Of a stretch of DNA of 64,000 nucleotides, positions 1 to 10,714 are shown one piece after another. The first letter of the stretch is position 1. Each line of letters starts with the position of its first letter. The DNA is taken from NCBI RefSeq assembly GCF_009870125.1, contig NC_046683.1, forward strand, positions 34,611,869-34,675,868. Direction: 5' to 3'. The DNA is from Drosophila pseudoobscura. Its lineage: Eukaryota; Arthropoda; Insecta; Diptera; Drosophilidae. The notes beneath the pieces were generated by a model. It did not search any database. It worked only from the letters and a program-made list of their open reading frames with translations, and had not been told where the DNA came from. The translations under genes and the position numbers were made by a program.

Positions 1-220
1 GGATTGTACAACTATATGTACAGACTTGCTCGAAGGTAGAATGGAATCTCCGATTCCAGAGATGTGAACATAAGTCGAGCGATGATCCAACTGCAACTGA
101 TCAGCAAGTCTAGATGTTACAAAGTTTGCCTGTGATGCAGAATCCAAAATGGCACGACATGGGATAAGTGCTCCATAACGATCTGTTACATGGACGAGGG
201 CAGTAGGTAGCAACACGTTC
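1..220 (-). pseudogene. BEL/Pao aspartic protease fragment (start of pol)
   Basis: Read on the minus strand below the Gag stop, this stretch encodes the start of a BEL-type pol. An A-I-L-D-S-A-S-Q motif sits where intact BEL copies in this window have L-D-S-G-S-Q, followed by the F-V-T-S-R-L-A-D-Q-L pattern typical of the protease. The change of D-S-G to D-S-A alters the active-site triad. The pol reading frame differs from gag, so a frameshift or readthrough step would be needed. The fragment runs off the left edge of the window, so the rest of pol is not visible. The BEL/Pao assignment is secure from the neighbouring Gag. Whether the copy is functional cannot be judged. Confidence 0.7.
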
Positions 221-1580
221 TGGCTAGGCTGAGATTTCTGGATCGAGGGGGAGGGCTAGAACACCCGCTTGCTAGAAGCACAGTCGCGGCCTCTTGCTGG
301 ATCGATTCCTCGGCCGGTGAAGAGGAAGATGAAGCACCAGTTCCCGATGGAATGTGGAGTAGCGTGTGATGTTTGGCCTGGCAATGCCTGCAAAGTCCTG
401 ACCTGCACCTCTGCAATTCATGGCCTTTGTTGAGGCAATTCAAACACAAGCGGCTCTTCTTTGCTTCTTTGTATCTTTCAAACGCAGAGAGATTCAGGAA
501 TGCCTGACATCTAGATATGTAATGCTCGGAGGAATTGCAATGGTTACATATGGGGTTAGGATGGTCGTTACTGGAGGTGATAAGGGTGACAGGTTTGTCT
601 TCTCCCACCTGTTGACTAGGACTTGTTGCCATGGCTGATCCCAAATTCTCCAGCATCCGACATCTCGCTTCCAAAAATGAGGCCATGCTTGACCACCGAG
701 ACAATCCTGACGTCGGCAAGTTCTCTTCCCATTTCTCCTTTATATTGTGGTCCAGTTTCGTGCCTATGATGAAGATCAGCAACCCATCCGAAGTCTCCTG
801 CGGGGTCGCCAAGGTCTGAAGTGCACGCAAGTGCGAATTGATTTTGTCGCTGAGCGCGCGCAAGCCGATAGCTGAGCCCTTCTCCACCCCTTGCAGCCCG
901 AAAATAGCCTTGACGTGTGCCTGAAAATGTAACAGTTTATTATCGAATCGCAACATTAGCAAATTCAACGCCTTGTCGTAATTCTCCTCAGAAAGTTCCA
1001 AGGAACGAATCGTATCCAGCGCAGCACCATCTAGACATTCACGAAGATATTGGAATTTTTCGATGATTGGGATACGATGGTCTTTGTGCACCATTGTCGA
1101 GAACATCGAGTGGAATTCTGGCCAATCCATGTAGTTCCCACCGAATCGCGGAAGCTGCAACTCGGGCATTCGAGAACGGCCTATACTATTATAGGCGAAC
1201 AACGACGAATTCCCCTCGAGAGTATGCCGAGCTGTTGAATTGGCAACATTTACCGTGCGAGCAGCCATCAACTCCCGCGACAGCCTGGACCTAACCTTGA
1301 CATAAACATTCGCAAAGTCCAGCCGGGCATCATGGGCTACTTGCAGGAAATCCAACCTTTCAAGGCTCGTTTGAGCGGCATCGAAATCCGCATTCATTCG
1401 CTCGATTTGCTCTAAGCGAGCTTGAAGTTCTGCCTCATCTAACTCGGCAAGCTCTTCCTTGGTGAGAAAGCGATCCATGGCCTTTAGTTGGCGCGCGATG
1501 GACTCGGCCTTGTGCCTGTAGAAATCTACATCACTCGGCATTGCTGCGTTCGCGACATTGGTAGGCTCAGGTGCTGCCAT
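186..1580 (-). CDS. gag: BEL/Pao retrotransposon Gag (464 aa)
   Basis: Capsid/nucleocapsid protein of a BEL/Pao LTR retrotransposon. An N-terminal helical, glutamate-rich segment (about residues 20-110) is followed by the family's conserved core (about 140-300, the DUF1759-type region with W-P-E-F-H-S-M-F, K-F-Q-Y-L-R and H-V-K-A-I motifs). The C-terminal zinc knuckles include C-N-H-C..H..C and C-L-N-C..H..C (about 345-410), then C-R-H-C with K-H-H-T-L-L-H. The ATG lies about 330 nt downstream of the tRNA primer-binding site, as expected for gag. The frame is open throughout, unlike the gag of the BEL copy at 9.4 kb. It is followed by protease sequence running out of the window. Confidence 0.9.
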   Translation of the reverse strand: MAAPEPTNVANAAMPSDVDFYRHKAESIARQLKAMDRFLTKEELAELDEAELQARLEQIERMNADFDAAQTSLERLDFLQVAHDARLDFANVYVKVRSRLSRELMAARTVNVANSTARHTLEGNSSLFAYNSIGRSRMPELQLPRFGGNYMDWPEFHSMFSTMVHKDHRIPIIEKFQYLRECLDGAALDTIRSLELSEENYDKALNLLMLRFDNKLLHFQAHVKAIFGLQGVEKGSAIGLRALSDKINSHLRALQTLATPQETSDGLLIFIIGTKLDHNIKEKWEENLPTSGLSRWSSMASFLEARCRMLENLGSAMATSPSQQVGEDKPVTLITSSNDHPNPICNHCNSSEHYISRCQAFLNLSAFERYKEAKKSRLCLNCLNKGHELQRCRSGLCRHCQAKHHTLLHIPSGTGASSSSSPAEESIQQEAATVLLASGCSSPPPRSRNLSLARTCCYLLPSSM

Positions 1581-1908
1581 GTTGAGGTTTTAAAAGAGTC
1601 ACTCAGCACGACCGAAAAAAACACCCTGTATACGTATAAACGTGGGAACCGAAAGCAAAGGGATTACAGCTAATGCCTTTAGCTGTGCGAGCTGTCCGAT
1701 TCCGCTTTGTACTCAGCTTGTGTGTATTAGTGAGTTCGCTGCACTGCACTGACCGAATTGTCGCGACAGAGAAATTAATAGCCAGCAATGCGTGTATGTA
1801 GGTGTATGTAAGTATGTTTTAGCACCGAATTGTGCTTAACCGCCGAAAATTTGTTAAGGCTAACGAATGTCGATCGCGAATGATAATTGATTGACACTGC
1901 AACTCAGA
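1581..1908 (-). other. BEL 5' leader between PBS and gag
   Basis: About 330 nt with no coding signal between the primer-binding site and the gag ATG. It is the untranslated leader, where packaging signals of LTR elements usually lie. No repeat or promoter was recognised in it. Confidence 0.55.
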
Positions 1909-1927
1909 GATCACGTCGGGGTCACCA
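1909..1927 (-). other. Primer-binding site, tRNA-Trp type
   Basis: On the minus strand this reads TGGTGACCCCGACGTGATC, complementary to the 3' end of tRNA-Trp (the same PBS as in avian alpharetroviruses, from general knowledge). The BEL copy at 9119 has the same 19 nt, and the copy near 28864 has a one-base variant. It fixes the 5' end and orientation of the element. Confidence 0.85.
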
Positions 1928-1934
1928 AATTTTA

Positions 1935-2228
1935 TGTGGAGATAATGTTTTTTATCCCCAATCGGCCGACTAATTATTTCAATTAAATAAAACTCGGCGC
2001 AGAAATAAAATTGCGATATGTTCTTTAATGCGTGACATTCAAATTGCAAGTGTGGCTTGCCTGCTCTTTACATTGCCGCTCCGATCGCTAAGCGCAGCTT
2101 CGCTCGGCCGACGTCGGTAGGCAGACGCAAAGCGGAGATAGCGAAGAGCGAGCTGGCAGAGAGCGTTTAGCAGGGCAAGCAAGCGCAAAGCTTTAACAAA
2201 CAAATGAGTGACATAGACATAAGTAACA
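1935..2228 (-). repeat. Probable 5' LTR of the minus-strand BEL element
   Basis: Lies directly upstream (minus sense) of the PBS, where the 5' LTR must be. The plus-strand sequence can be read from TGTGGAG to AAGTAACA, giving TG...CA ends, but no second LTR is in the window, so both edges are estimates. It contains a GC-rich segment of short degenerate inverted motifs around 2075-2170. Confidence 0.45.
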
Positions 2229-2256
2229 AACAAAATAAGCGGCTGAGGGCCAAGAA

Positions 2257-2838
2257 TTAGGTGCTATTTGGTAAGCAGCTAATCGGCTGGGTTCTGCTCC
2301 GAACAGTATCTTCAGCACGCTTCGTACGAATTAGATGGAAAATTACTGCATCCAGAATCTCCTTATCGTCCCTTAACGACTTGAGTGCTACTAATTGGGA
2401 ATTTACATTGTCTACGAGCACTCTCAGTACTTCTGAGTCGGGTCTTTTTAGCCGCCTTAAGTTCAATAGCTCCTGTACATGTGATTGCAGAATAATTGCC
2501 TTATTTTCATAGCGATCTTTCAATAATCGTAGTGCCTTGCGATAATTAGGCCCTGTTAATTCCAAACCGTCAATCTCACATAACGGTCCAGCTCATAACG
2601 ATGATCTCAAGTGAATAAATTTATACAACTCATCCAATTTAGAGTCTTATTCTATTAGAGTAGTAAAGGTATTGTACCAGCTGGTCCATTCCGTAAACTT
2701 TCCAGCCAACTCAGGCAGCTTTAGCTTGGGAAGTCTCGATGAACGAGACACCTGTGTGCTATTTAGAAGATCACCTACATTGGACTGCAGCCGTCTCTTA
2801 TTTCCAAGACAGTTTAGTAACTTGGCATTTAATTCGCA
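2257..2838 (-). pseudogene. gag: Second, divergent BEL/Pao Gag fragment
   Basis: Two minus-strand open pieces belong to one decayed Gag. The upstream piece (2647-2838) carries R-L-P-K-L-K-L-P-E-L and F-T-E-W-T-S-W-Y; the downstream piece (2257-2565) carries G-L-E-L-T-G-P-N-Y and D-R-Y-E-N-K-A-I-I-L-Q-S-H-V. These are the DUF1759-type core motifs, but from a different BEL lineage than the Gag at 186-1580. The linking stretch (2566-2646) reads through with stops and a frame change. No zinc knuckle, PBS or LTR can be tied to it, so it is a truncated relic next to the LTR region of the first element. Confidence 0.7.
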
Positions 2839-3568
2839 ATAAGTCCCCCGCAATTAAGTCCCCCGACTTATAATGAGCGTGTCGCACCACACCCCGCAAC
2901 CACGCCATCTCTCCGCACGCAGCCACCGATAAACACGCGCCAACGCGAAGACTTTCCCCACTCCAGGTCAAGCCATCGGCCAAGTGCGGTCTTCCGGGTT
3001 CATCAACTGAGGAAAGATGACACCGCGAAAGTCGGCGACGGTCACCAAGAACGGCGAAGTGCACCCCGACGCCGAAGTGCACTTTCAAACCCGCGGATCC
3101 AGCAATACGAGCCTATAAGAAGACGGCGACGATAACCAAGAGGTAGCTTGCGCAGAGACTTGGTTCGGAGTACAGACGTTGTACCCGGAACCTACAAGAA
3201 ACACCGGCGACCAATTAACCTAAATCCATTTAAAGTGCTAAGAATTATAATAAAGTGTCGAATTACTAAAGTTACACCCAATTGCGTAAGTTCATTCCAA
3301 CTAGCCGAGGCACCGACACTACCCCACCCCGAGTCCACGCACGCCGTTTCGTATACACGACGAGCGACGTCCACTCTAGCACTGATCTACCTCTCTACGA
3401 TAATCCGCCACCCCGACGCCGCCCTTAACGTTCCATCTATTTCTACAAATTTCTTGTGGATTGACCCCTGGACGTGACTGAGCTTACCTCAGCCTGAAAT
3501 AGGTCCATCACAGGTCAAACTAAACTAATATGATTATATAATCTTTTCTAATTTAGGGTTACATTATC
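2839..3568. other. Unassigned GC-rich segment, possible LTR-like relic
   Basis: Begins with two near copies of AAGTCCCCCG about 14 nt apart and continues as a GC-rich stretch with an AATAAAG polyadenylation-like signal near 3247 on the plus strand. Open frames here (for example 3148-3477) are arginine/proline/threonine-rich with no recognisable domain and are not called as genes. Polyadenylation signal plus GC-rich tail would suit an LTR R-U5, but no partner copy exists in the window. Confidence 0.3.
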
Positions 3569-4263
3569 TTGGACGTTGACATGCAATGACTGCATCTTGC
3601 AAGAGGCGATGCAATTACTCCACCGTCAAGTGGCCTGTCTGAAACCAGCAGAAGTCTGTTAGCGGTTAGACTAATATTCGAGGAAAATTAGCACTAAAGT
3701 CACTAAGAGAGCTAGGCATGCATTCAAAATACAAATACCACTACAATTACTAATTACTAGAAAGGTGTGTAAGGATTAGTAATTTAAAAGAGGAAGAGGA
3801 TGAGTGGTGGCTACAATATGGTAGAGGGAATTATAATCCGAGCATAAGACCCTAAACGGTATATGCAAGGAATAATTCGATCTAAAAAGTGGAAGGAATA
3901 ACGGTATACAATTTTTGGTAAGTCTAATAGGATTCGTGAAGTTTGTGCGGCTCAACAGATCAGGCCAAAAATTGGCGGAGCAAATGGTGTTAAATTGAGT
4001 TGGGGAGATGCTTATCTAAAACGAGCCTATCTCCCTGGCAAAAGAGAAGTTGAATTTCTTCACCTTTAAACACACGGATTTTATTTTTCTTTGAATAAAA
4101 TAAATTACATCATTAGATGTGAGGTCAGGGGCCAGCCGTGAAGCAAAAGCTTGTCATTTAGTCACCACAGGCCTAGTACCTGTGGCCAGCAGCTGTCGTT
4201 GCCCTTGGAGTTGCAAACGAGATCAACTGCTGCACACTTGGAGTGGTCGAAGTCAGTTTTTCG
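3569..4263 (-). mobile_element. Internally deleted CR1-like non-LTR fragment
   Basis: The reverse complement matches three separate parts of the CR1-like element at 33781-38463. About 3569-3966 matches the 3' UTR and end of ORF2. About 3967-4180 matches the ORF1 segment around 34920-35180. About 4181-4263 matches ORF1 further upstream, around 34690-34765. Most of ORF2 and roughly 150 bp of ORF1 are missing. It ends at the same 3' terminal sequence as the full copy but has no poly(A). It is a dead copy useful for defining the family's 3' end. Confidence 0.8.
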
Positions 4264-4279
4264 GTTTTAGGTTTTGATA

Positions 4280-5265
4280 TGTACGGTTTCTTAATCTACT
4301 GTAAGGTGGGGCTCTTAACTGCGTTTTGAACTGTGAAAGGTTATTTATATTTTTCATGTGATGCAGAAGCTGATTCCAAATTCGAATGACATTGATGAAG
4401 AAATGCCTCTCGGGACTTTACAGTTTTATGTCGAGTGGTGAAAATATTTTGAATGAGAAAGCTGAAATTCTGTCATTTCGGCTTAACCCAAATATATATC
4501 TAGCTATATATCTATAAATAAAGCACACGTTCAACTTTTGCTGTCTGCGTAACCACAGTTACCCAATGCCTCTGTCCCATAGTTGTGTACAGGTACAAGG
4601 TATGCTTTTGCTATTTGCATCCGAATGTTTAGCGGTATAAATCTTTTGGTAATATTGAGTGACCTTAAGATCCCATATGTTTTCCCTACGGCTTTGCTCA
4701 CTTGATCATCCCATGAGAGCGTATTGTTTAGAATAAAGCCTAAGTTATTTGCCTTCTCTACGTAGCTAATGGGAGTATATGAAATTTCTGCGCGTCTTAA
4801 TAGTGTTGAGTTTATCTTTTTCTTTTTTTTGTAGATAATCAAACATTTTGGCTTGGATAGCTTTAGGCATAGGCGATTGTGAGTCGCCCATGCACTAATC
4901 TTCTCCAGTTCTACATTGCTAACATTGATACACTCATTAACTGAGTCAAAAGCTTTAGTATAGTCAAGAAGAGTTAGGAATGTTACATTTCCGTCGTCCA
5001 TTCCTTCGCGGATATCCTCTACAATTTTTATTATGGCGTTTGTATGTTTCGTCTGAATCCAGATTGGGTGTTGTTAAGAATGTGTGCTCAGAAAAAAATG
5101 TATTTATTTGCACAGCCACCAAAGCCTCGAACTCTTTTGATAGGCTCGGTAAAATGAATATAGGGCTAAGCTTGTGAGCTTACTTTAGGGATAGAGACTA
5201 TTTTGGCCTCCTTCCACTTTTCAGGGAATATTGATGTAATAATGGCTGTGTTAAAAATAAGGAAG
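4280..5265 (-). pseudogene. Non-LTR retrotransposon reverse transcriptase fragment
   Basis: Minus-strand RT remnant. The upstream part (about 4940-5265, partly frameshifted) contains W-K-E-A-K-I-V, K-I-V-E-D-I-R-E-G-M and the RT motif D-Y-T-K-A-F-D-S-V-N. The text then jumps to I-S-A-W-A-T-H-N-R-L-C-L-K, so the segment that should hold the YADD catalytic box has been deleted. The 3' part keeps thumb motifs (L-G-F-I-L-N-N-T-L-S-W-D-D-Q-V, Y-G-I-L-R-S-L). About 4280-4530 continues with stops into the C-terminal end. Clade is uncertain (jockey superfamily-like). Its 5' side abuts a LOA-like fragment. Confidence 0.7.
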
Positions 5266-7345
5266 CTCGCTCGGAGCCCGACACACTTAGGCCGGTTTCG
5301 GCCCGTTGTGATACCGCTTGGGATCATTCTCTCCCTGCAAGTGAGATTTCATGTCAACAGTTGTCTCATCCAGATGCTCTTTGCGATCTTTCTGGGATAT
5401 AACGTAGACATCTCCGAGATGTCATTCAGAAAGGCATAGCGTAAGTGCTGTAGCCTCCTTCTGCTGAGAGCTGGACAGGAGCAGAACAGGTGTTCCACTG
5501 TCTCCTCCTCGTCATCGTCTCTGCAGCTGTGGCAGAAATCATTGTGTGGGGCACCCAGCCTGTTTGCGTGGATGCCTACTAGCCAATGTCCTGTGAGCTA
5601 ACGTATGACTGCGCTGCACCTTTCTCTGCCTAGTTTGCAGAGCTATGAGGTGAGCTTCTTATCTATGGTCGGCCATGTTTGCCGAGCTGTGCGACAACGT
5701 GGCCCTATTTGCCACTTTTCGTCTGTCAGTCGCTTGTACTGCTCTTTTATGATGAGCTTGTAGGTGGCCATAGGCATACAAATATCCTCCTTATCTTGGA
5801 GAAGGGGGGTCGTAGTACCATATCTGGCCAGCTGGTCCGTTATGCAGTTGCCCTCGATGTCCTGGTGGCCCGGGACCCATATAAGGCTGATAGCAAATTG
5901 CTGAGCCATCTCATGAAGAGATCTATGGCACTTCGCCACAGTAGCCGAGTTTGAGGAGATCGCGTTGAGTGATCTGATCGCAGCTTGGCTATCGCTGTAG
6001 ATGTTTAGATGGGTTTCCGTGGCGGTAACTGTGTGAAAGCATGGTGCTGAATGGAGTATCCGTGTGCTCCCTTGGAACTTGATAGTCCGTTCTTACGAGG
6101 ACAATGTTGTTTTTATTTAGTATGGATGAGTGACCTATGTGCTGAGGTACCCTTTGTTCAGAGTCTCTAATGCATATTGCTGCCATTTCTGCCCGTTACT
6201 TTCCTGCGAGGTCAAGGCTCTGGAGGCATATCATGGCGTTTAGCGCATCATTTGGTGTGGTTCGAAAAGCTCCACTGATGCAGAGCTGATTGGTGATCGT
6301 CCTTTTTGTTAGGGCAGGCCACCACACAGTAACTCCAAAGAGTAAAATAGGTCTGACTATTGCCAGATATATCCATAGGACTACGCTTGGGTTCATGCAC
6401 ACTGTAGGCCAATAGCTTTTTGCAAGTGTAGAGTGCTGTCGTTGCCTTCTTCACTATATCCTTGACATTCAGGTTCCAGTTAAGCTTTTTGTCAATTACC
6501 AACCAGTTTCCTGGTTAGCTGGCAGTTTCGCTGAAGGAGAGCCTGTAACTATTTAGTATTTTGGTGTTTAGGGGCGGGACCTTGTATTCTTTTGTGAATA
6601 ACACGAGTTTCGTTTTCGAGGGACTTAGTCCTAACCCGCGCGGTTCTGTCCATCCAGACAATCCAGCAAGCTTTGCGGTCATTAGGTCGCATAGTGTTTG
6701 GGGCTATTTCCCCGTAAAGATAATTGCAACGTCATCCGCGTATGCCACTACTTTACAGCACCCCTTTTCCAGGTCGCATAGAATCTTATTGACTGCCATG
6801 TTCCACAGAAGAGGAGAAAGAACTCCACCTTGCGGGGTTCCTCTGTTGCCATACCTTGACTTTGTGGACGATCCCATAGATGATGTCCTGCGTATGAGCA
6901 ATTTATCAATGAGCATCAACAAGTGACGGTCCACCCCAGGTCAGTCAGGGCTTCTGTAATAGCGCCTGGTATGACGTTATTGAAGGCTCCCTCGATATCG
7001 AGAAAAGCTATTAGTGAGTATTCTTTGAGATGCAGCGATTTTTCTACAGTCGAGATTACTTGATGAAGTGCCGTTTCCTCGGATTTTCCTTTCCGGTAGG
7101 CATGCTGCGCACTGAAGTACAGCTGAGGACTTATAGTTGTAAGCCGATAAGTCTCTCAAAGGTTTTGAGTAGGAAAGACGATCAACTTATTGTTTAAAGT
7201 CTTTCGGGGTTGCGAGTGAGGCTTTACCTGCTTTAGGGATGAAAACTATGCTTGCAACTCTCGCAGCTCCTGTATTTTGAGAGCTTCCCGGAGCTCGCTT
7301 TCTTTGCGGACTTTTATGTGAATAGTACCCCTGCGCGTAAACACA
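5266..7345 (-). pseudogene. LOA-like non-LTR element, RT plus RNase H (decayed)
   Basis: Minus-strand ORF2 remnant of a LOA/Bilbo/TRIM-type non-LTR retrotransposon. In order: RT palm (about 6930-7150, Q-H-A-Y-R-K-G-K-S-E-E-T and F-L-D-I-E-G-A-F), the G-T-P-Q-G-G-V-L-S-P-L-L-W box and Y-A-D-D-V-A-I catalytic box (6704-6934), connection motifs (6196-6502), an RNase H segment ending L-I-W-V-P-G-H-Q-D-I-E-G-N (5643-5939), and a C-terminal cysteine-rich stretch (about 5450-5560). The frame is broken at least four times, so it is inactive. An RNase H after the RT argues for LOA/I-type rather than Jockey. LOA-like elements were described from obscura-group flies, which fits the Helitron evidence. 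Confidence 0.75.
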
Positions 7346-7429
7346 GACTGCAGCTATCGATGCTTCTTCGTTTTTAAAGCTTTTCTAAAAATCTGGTAGT
7401 TTTCTTTTGTAAGCTGCTCATATATATAT

Positions 7430-8011
7430 GTTAATTTTATCCTTATTGGAAGGACAAAATAAAAGATTGTTTTTATTCGGTTCAATTTAGCGAAGTACTT
7501 TTATTGAATATCAGAATGTGACTGCTTGAATATAGAATTAAAATTCTTAAAGAAACCTATCGATTATCGCGGCAGAGGAACTTCGGCAGTGGCCGAATTG
7601 CTGGGGTCATCAGAATTATTGTAGGCGGCGGCGTCGGTGGCGTCAGCGGAGTTGTAGTCATTAACCGGCAATAGGAAATCAATGTTGCTGGTCGATGTTG
7701 GGGGTAAAGAACAGCGGAGTCATCAGAATTGCATTGTCGACATTATCGCAGTCGCGACGTCGAAGACGGGGTGGGGGCGATGGTTTCTCGTGAAGTGCTG
7801 ACTTGAAGTGGAACGCATAAGCCCTTCCAGAAATACAATGTTTCGGTTCTTGATTTAGGCAGGAAATGGTTTTAGTTTTTGTGTAAATTGTGACAGAATT
7901 CTTGCGCATTGTTATTACAGTTGGGTAATAAACTATTGAGCAAGAATTTGTATACTTTTTGTGGAATACTTTAATTGTAAATAAGAGTATTGAACTTTGA
8001 GGATCTTAACT
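7430..8011 (-). repeat. 3' LTR of an errantivirus-like Gypsy element
   Basis: The plus strand runs from GTTAATTTTATCC to GGATCTTAACT, so minus-sense ends are AGTTAA...TTAAC, as in the ZAM/17.6/297 lineage. A purine tract lies just upstream in minus sense (8012-8022) and env sequence lies above that, which makes this the 3' LTR. About 330 bp of it is repeated at 31969-32303 with roughly 3% mismatch by eye. That second copy sits next to a PBS and confirms the LTR edge. Confidence 0.75.
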
Positions 8012-8022
8012 ATTCCCCTATT
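8012..8022 (-). other. Polypurine tract of the errantivirus-like element
   Basis: Minus-sense AATAGGGGAAT directly precedes the LTR start AGTTAAGATCC. This is the expected plus-strand primer position. Confidence 0.6.
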
Positions 8023-8628
8023 ATTTCATTTGTTCTCAAATTAATTTTAGAAATATGGTATGTTATTAAATTCAAGATTTTGGTTTATGTGTGTTGATAT
8101 CTTTGCATCAGTTTTGATTTTGATGTCTGGTATCTCTGGAGAAATGTTGAGTATTACTTTTTGTGGTTTTCGACACACATGTGATATTATGATCAGTATT
8201 ATTGCAATTGTAAATAGCGAAACAAGAGTTATACTATTTATGGAGGAGTGAGTTTGATTGATGTTTAGATGTTTCGTATTGTTGAAGTTCGTCGAGAGCT
8301 TTGAGCGAAATTCAATCTATTGAATTGAGTGGGGTTAGTATTTCCGTAAAGTTTTCTTTAATTATCTCTGTTTAATTTTCGTTAAGAAGGAATGTTTTTA
8401 CTATACTTATTTTTGCCCATTGAATTGCATATTTTACATTGGTTAGCTCTGCTTTTATAAGTCGGGTTTGAATTTGTAAACTAATGGCTATTTCGTTGCT
8501 GAATGCATTGTGTTTTTTTTATTGTATTCAAAAGTCTATTATTATTAATCTATTATTATAAGTTTGTTTATTCGTTTCTCAAATTGCGTATTTTTTAATA
8601 TTTGCTTATTATAATTTGAAATTATATC
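8023..8628 (-). pseudogene. env: Errantivirus-like env, C-terminal part (interrupted)
   Basis: Minus-strand remnant of the envelope glycoprotein of an insect errantivirus-like Gypsy element. Near 8180-8250 it encodes one strongly hydrophobic membrane-spanning segment (T-L-V-S-L-F-T-I-A-I-I-L-I-I-I-S) followed by a short polar tail, the usual end of the transmembrane subunit. Upstream helical sequence extends to 8628 with several stops. There a BEL element is inserted, and the matching N-terminal side of the subunit is found at 15487-15809. The gene is broken by stops, by the insertion and by truncation. Confidence 0.65.
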
Positions 8629-9116
8629 TGTTCGGGCGAAGCCCGACTGTAAATTTTGTACTATCTTTCTATTCACTATCACTATTCATCTATCAATTGA
8701 TCGATTCACTTCTTTCCATTTTGGTCATTATACTAAACTAACGTAACGTAAGCGTAGCTTTATCTATGCTCGCTCAGCAATATGCTCTCATTTAATCATC
8801 TATTCTTTATCTATGATCCATCTTGTTATCTTTTCTTTCGTATGCCGTCGCTAAGCCGTCAGCAGCTGCGCTTGCTCTAGCAGTTACCGCTTTATATTGT
8901 TGGAGAACAGCTCATTTTTGTCCCCAATCTATTACTTTGGCTCGAGATCGGCTCGCTTGCCTCATCCAAGTTTATCACTCTCTAATACTATTGTAAAAGG
9001 CTCTGGCATCTTCGGCCACCCTCAACACACAAATCACCTATAGTGAAATTTATAACGTTTCTGAAATTATTAATTTGTGAAATTCTTCAAAAATTATAGT
9101 TAGCGTTGTCTCAACA
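8629..9116 (+). repeat. 5' LTR of the BEL element
   Basis: 488 bp from TGTTCGGGCGAAGCCCG to GTCTCAACA, matching 15011-15486 along its length. The first bases form a small palindrome (CGGGCGAAGCCCG). It ends two bases before the PBS. Confidence 0.9.
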
Positions 9117-9118
9117 TT

Positions 9119-9137
9119 TGGTGACCCCGACGTGATC
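9119..9137 (+). other. Primer-binding site, tRNA-Trp type
   Basis: TGGTGACCCCGACGTGATC begins two bases after the LTR and is complementary to the tRNA-Trp 3' end. It is identical to the minus-strand PBS at 1909-1927. Confidence 0.85.
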
Positions 9138-9372
9138 GTTAATAACAATTTGGAAATAAACAATTATAAACTGTGAAAATTATCCACTAAACATAATTGT
9201 TCGAACGCGAAACGGTTAATTCCCATTTCGTCGCGTGCTTGCTCACAATCACTAATACAGCTACGTGCATTAGCGGGTTCGGGCTAGCTGCACTTGCGCT
9301 TGCATACCAAAAAAAATCAAACGGTTGGTTCTTCGATTCTTCTTTGTACTTTGCTCGCTGCTGCCTGTCGAA

Positions 9373-10701
9373 AATGGATGAGACCAATGACTTGCCGGAA
9401 AACAGGGTGTCTTTTTACAAACGAAAGGAACAATATACAACAAAGCCGTTTTACTTCGAGATACGATATTGAGTGATGAAAAAAACCCAATCAATGAAGA
9501 TGCGCTAAGTGTTCATTTAAAATTCTTGGAAAAAATGTCCGACTCATTTAACGTTACTCATTACAATTTGGAAGAGCTTGATGTGAACGAAATTGGCAGC
9601 GACCTAAGCAACAATTTTGAGGATTTGGCTATGGAAATCGAAGTTCGTATTCGCTCAGCACTCCGCAGAACTACCCAGAACATGCCATATCACTTAACGA
9701 TACGACCCGAGCTCAACGTTGCTGCCTCAGGAAACATACGGTCACGATATCATATTCCTGACATTAAACTTCCCACTTTCCGTGGAGGTTATACTGAGTG
9801 GGCAGACTTTCACTCGATGTTTAGCACAGTAATAGATCAGGAGCCCGTTCTATCAAAGATTGAGAAATTCCAGCACCTACGCTCATGTTTGGATGGACCT
9901 GCCTTGGAGGCTGTTCGCTCTTTGGAAGTATTGGAGAGCAATTATGATATTGCATTAGACATTTGAAACCATCGTTTCAATGATAAACGTTTGATATTTC
10001 AGGCACACGTCGCTGATATTCTGAGACATGAGAAGGTTGAAGATGGGTCAACTACAAAGCTACGAACTTAGTCGGACAAGCTTCATTCTCACATGAGAGC
10101 GCTTAGTTCGATGGGTACCATGGAGGAAATAGCAGGATGCATCATCGTTCACTCCACATACAAGAATCTCGACTCTGATACCAGGACCAAATGGGAGGAG
10201 CTGTCGCCCCCTAACGTCATACCAACATGGGACCATTTTTCGGTTTTTTTGGAAAGGAGATGTCAAGCCATGGAGACCATGGATCAAGCTATGTTGATTC
10301 AAACCCATAGCAGTCAAGTTGGAAAACATAAACGAATCACTCATTCAAAACAAAGTCTTGGTTCTACAAATACAATCGTATTGGAATGCGTATTCTGTGA
10401 TAATAAAGGGTATAACATTTACAGCTGCACTCGCTTTGGAAACCTTTCGCAATCTTTGCGTCTTAGAGAGGCAAGGAAGCTTAGAGTTTGCTTCAACTGT
10501 TTGAAGAAGGGACATCGGAATACCTCCTGCAGTTCAAACTCTTGTCGCACATGCGGTGAAAAGCATCATACCCTTTTACACATCAACAATCCGCTGCCTA
10601 CGTTAGTTAACATGGAACCTGCAAACGCTACTACGTCTCCTATTCAGACAGACTCATGCTCAGGCCCCAATCTTTCAAGTTCTCTTGTTGCCGCTTCATA
10701 A
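9373..10701 (+). pseudogene. gag: BEL Gag, broken by a frameshift and two stops
   Basis: Plus-strand Gag of the BEL element. The likely start is the ATG at 9373 (M-D-E-T-N-D-L-P), whose frame shifts near 9440 into the main frame. The main frame holds the DUF1759-type core (I-K-L-P-T-F-R-G-G-Y, W-A-D-F-H-S-M-F, K-F-Q-H-L-R), then a TGA at 9964 and a TAG at 10069, and continues in the same frame to zinc knuckles near 10385-10580 (C-V-F-C-type, C-F-N-C-L-K-K-G-H and C-R-T-C-G-E-K-H-H). The layout matches the intact Gag at 186-1580, so these are decay mutations in a once standard protein. It ends just before the inverted duplication at 10715. Confidence 0.85.
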
Positions 10702-10714
10702 CCATGCTCGCCTT

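Noticed and set aside
3148..3477. 109-aa plus-strand frame
   Set aside because: No motif, compositionally biased, in an unassigned GC-rich block that looks more like an LTR tail.
8060..8251. 63-aa plus-strand frame with hydrophobic content
   Set aside because: Antisense of the env membrane-spanning segment on the minus strand.
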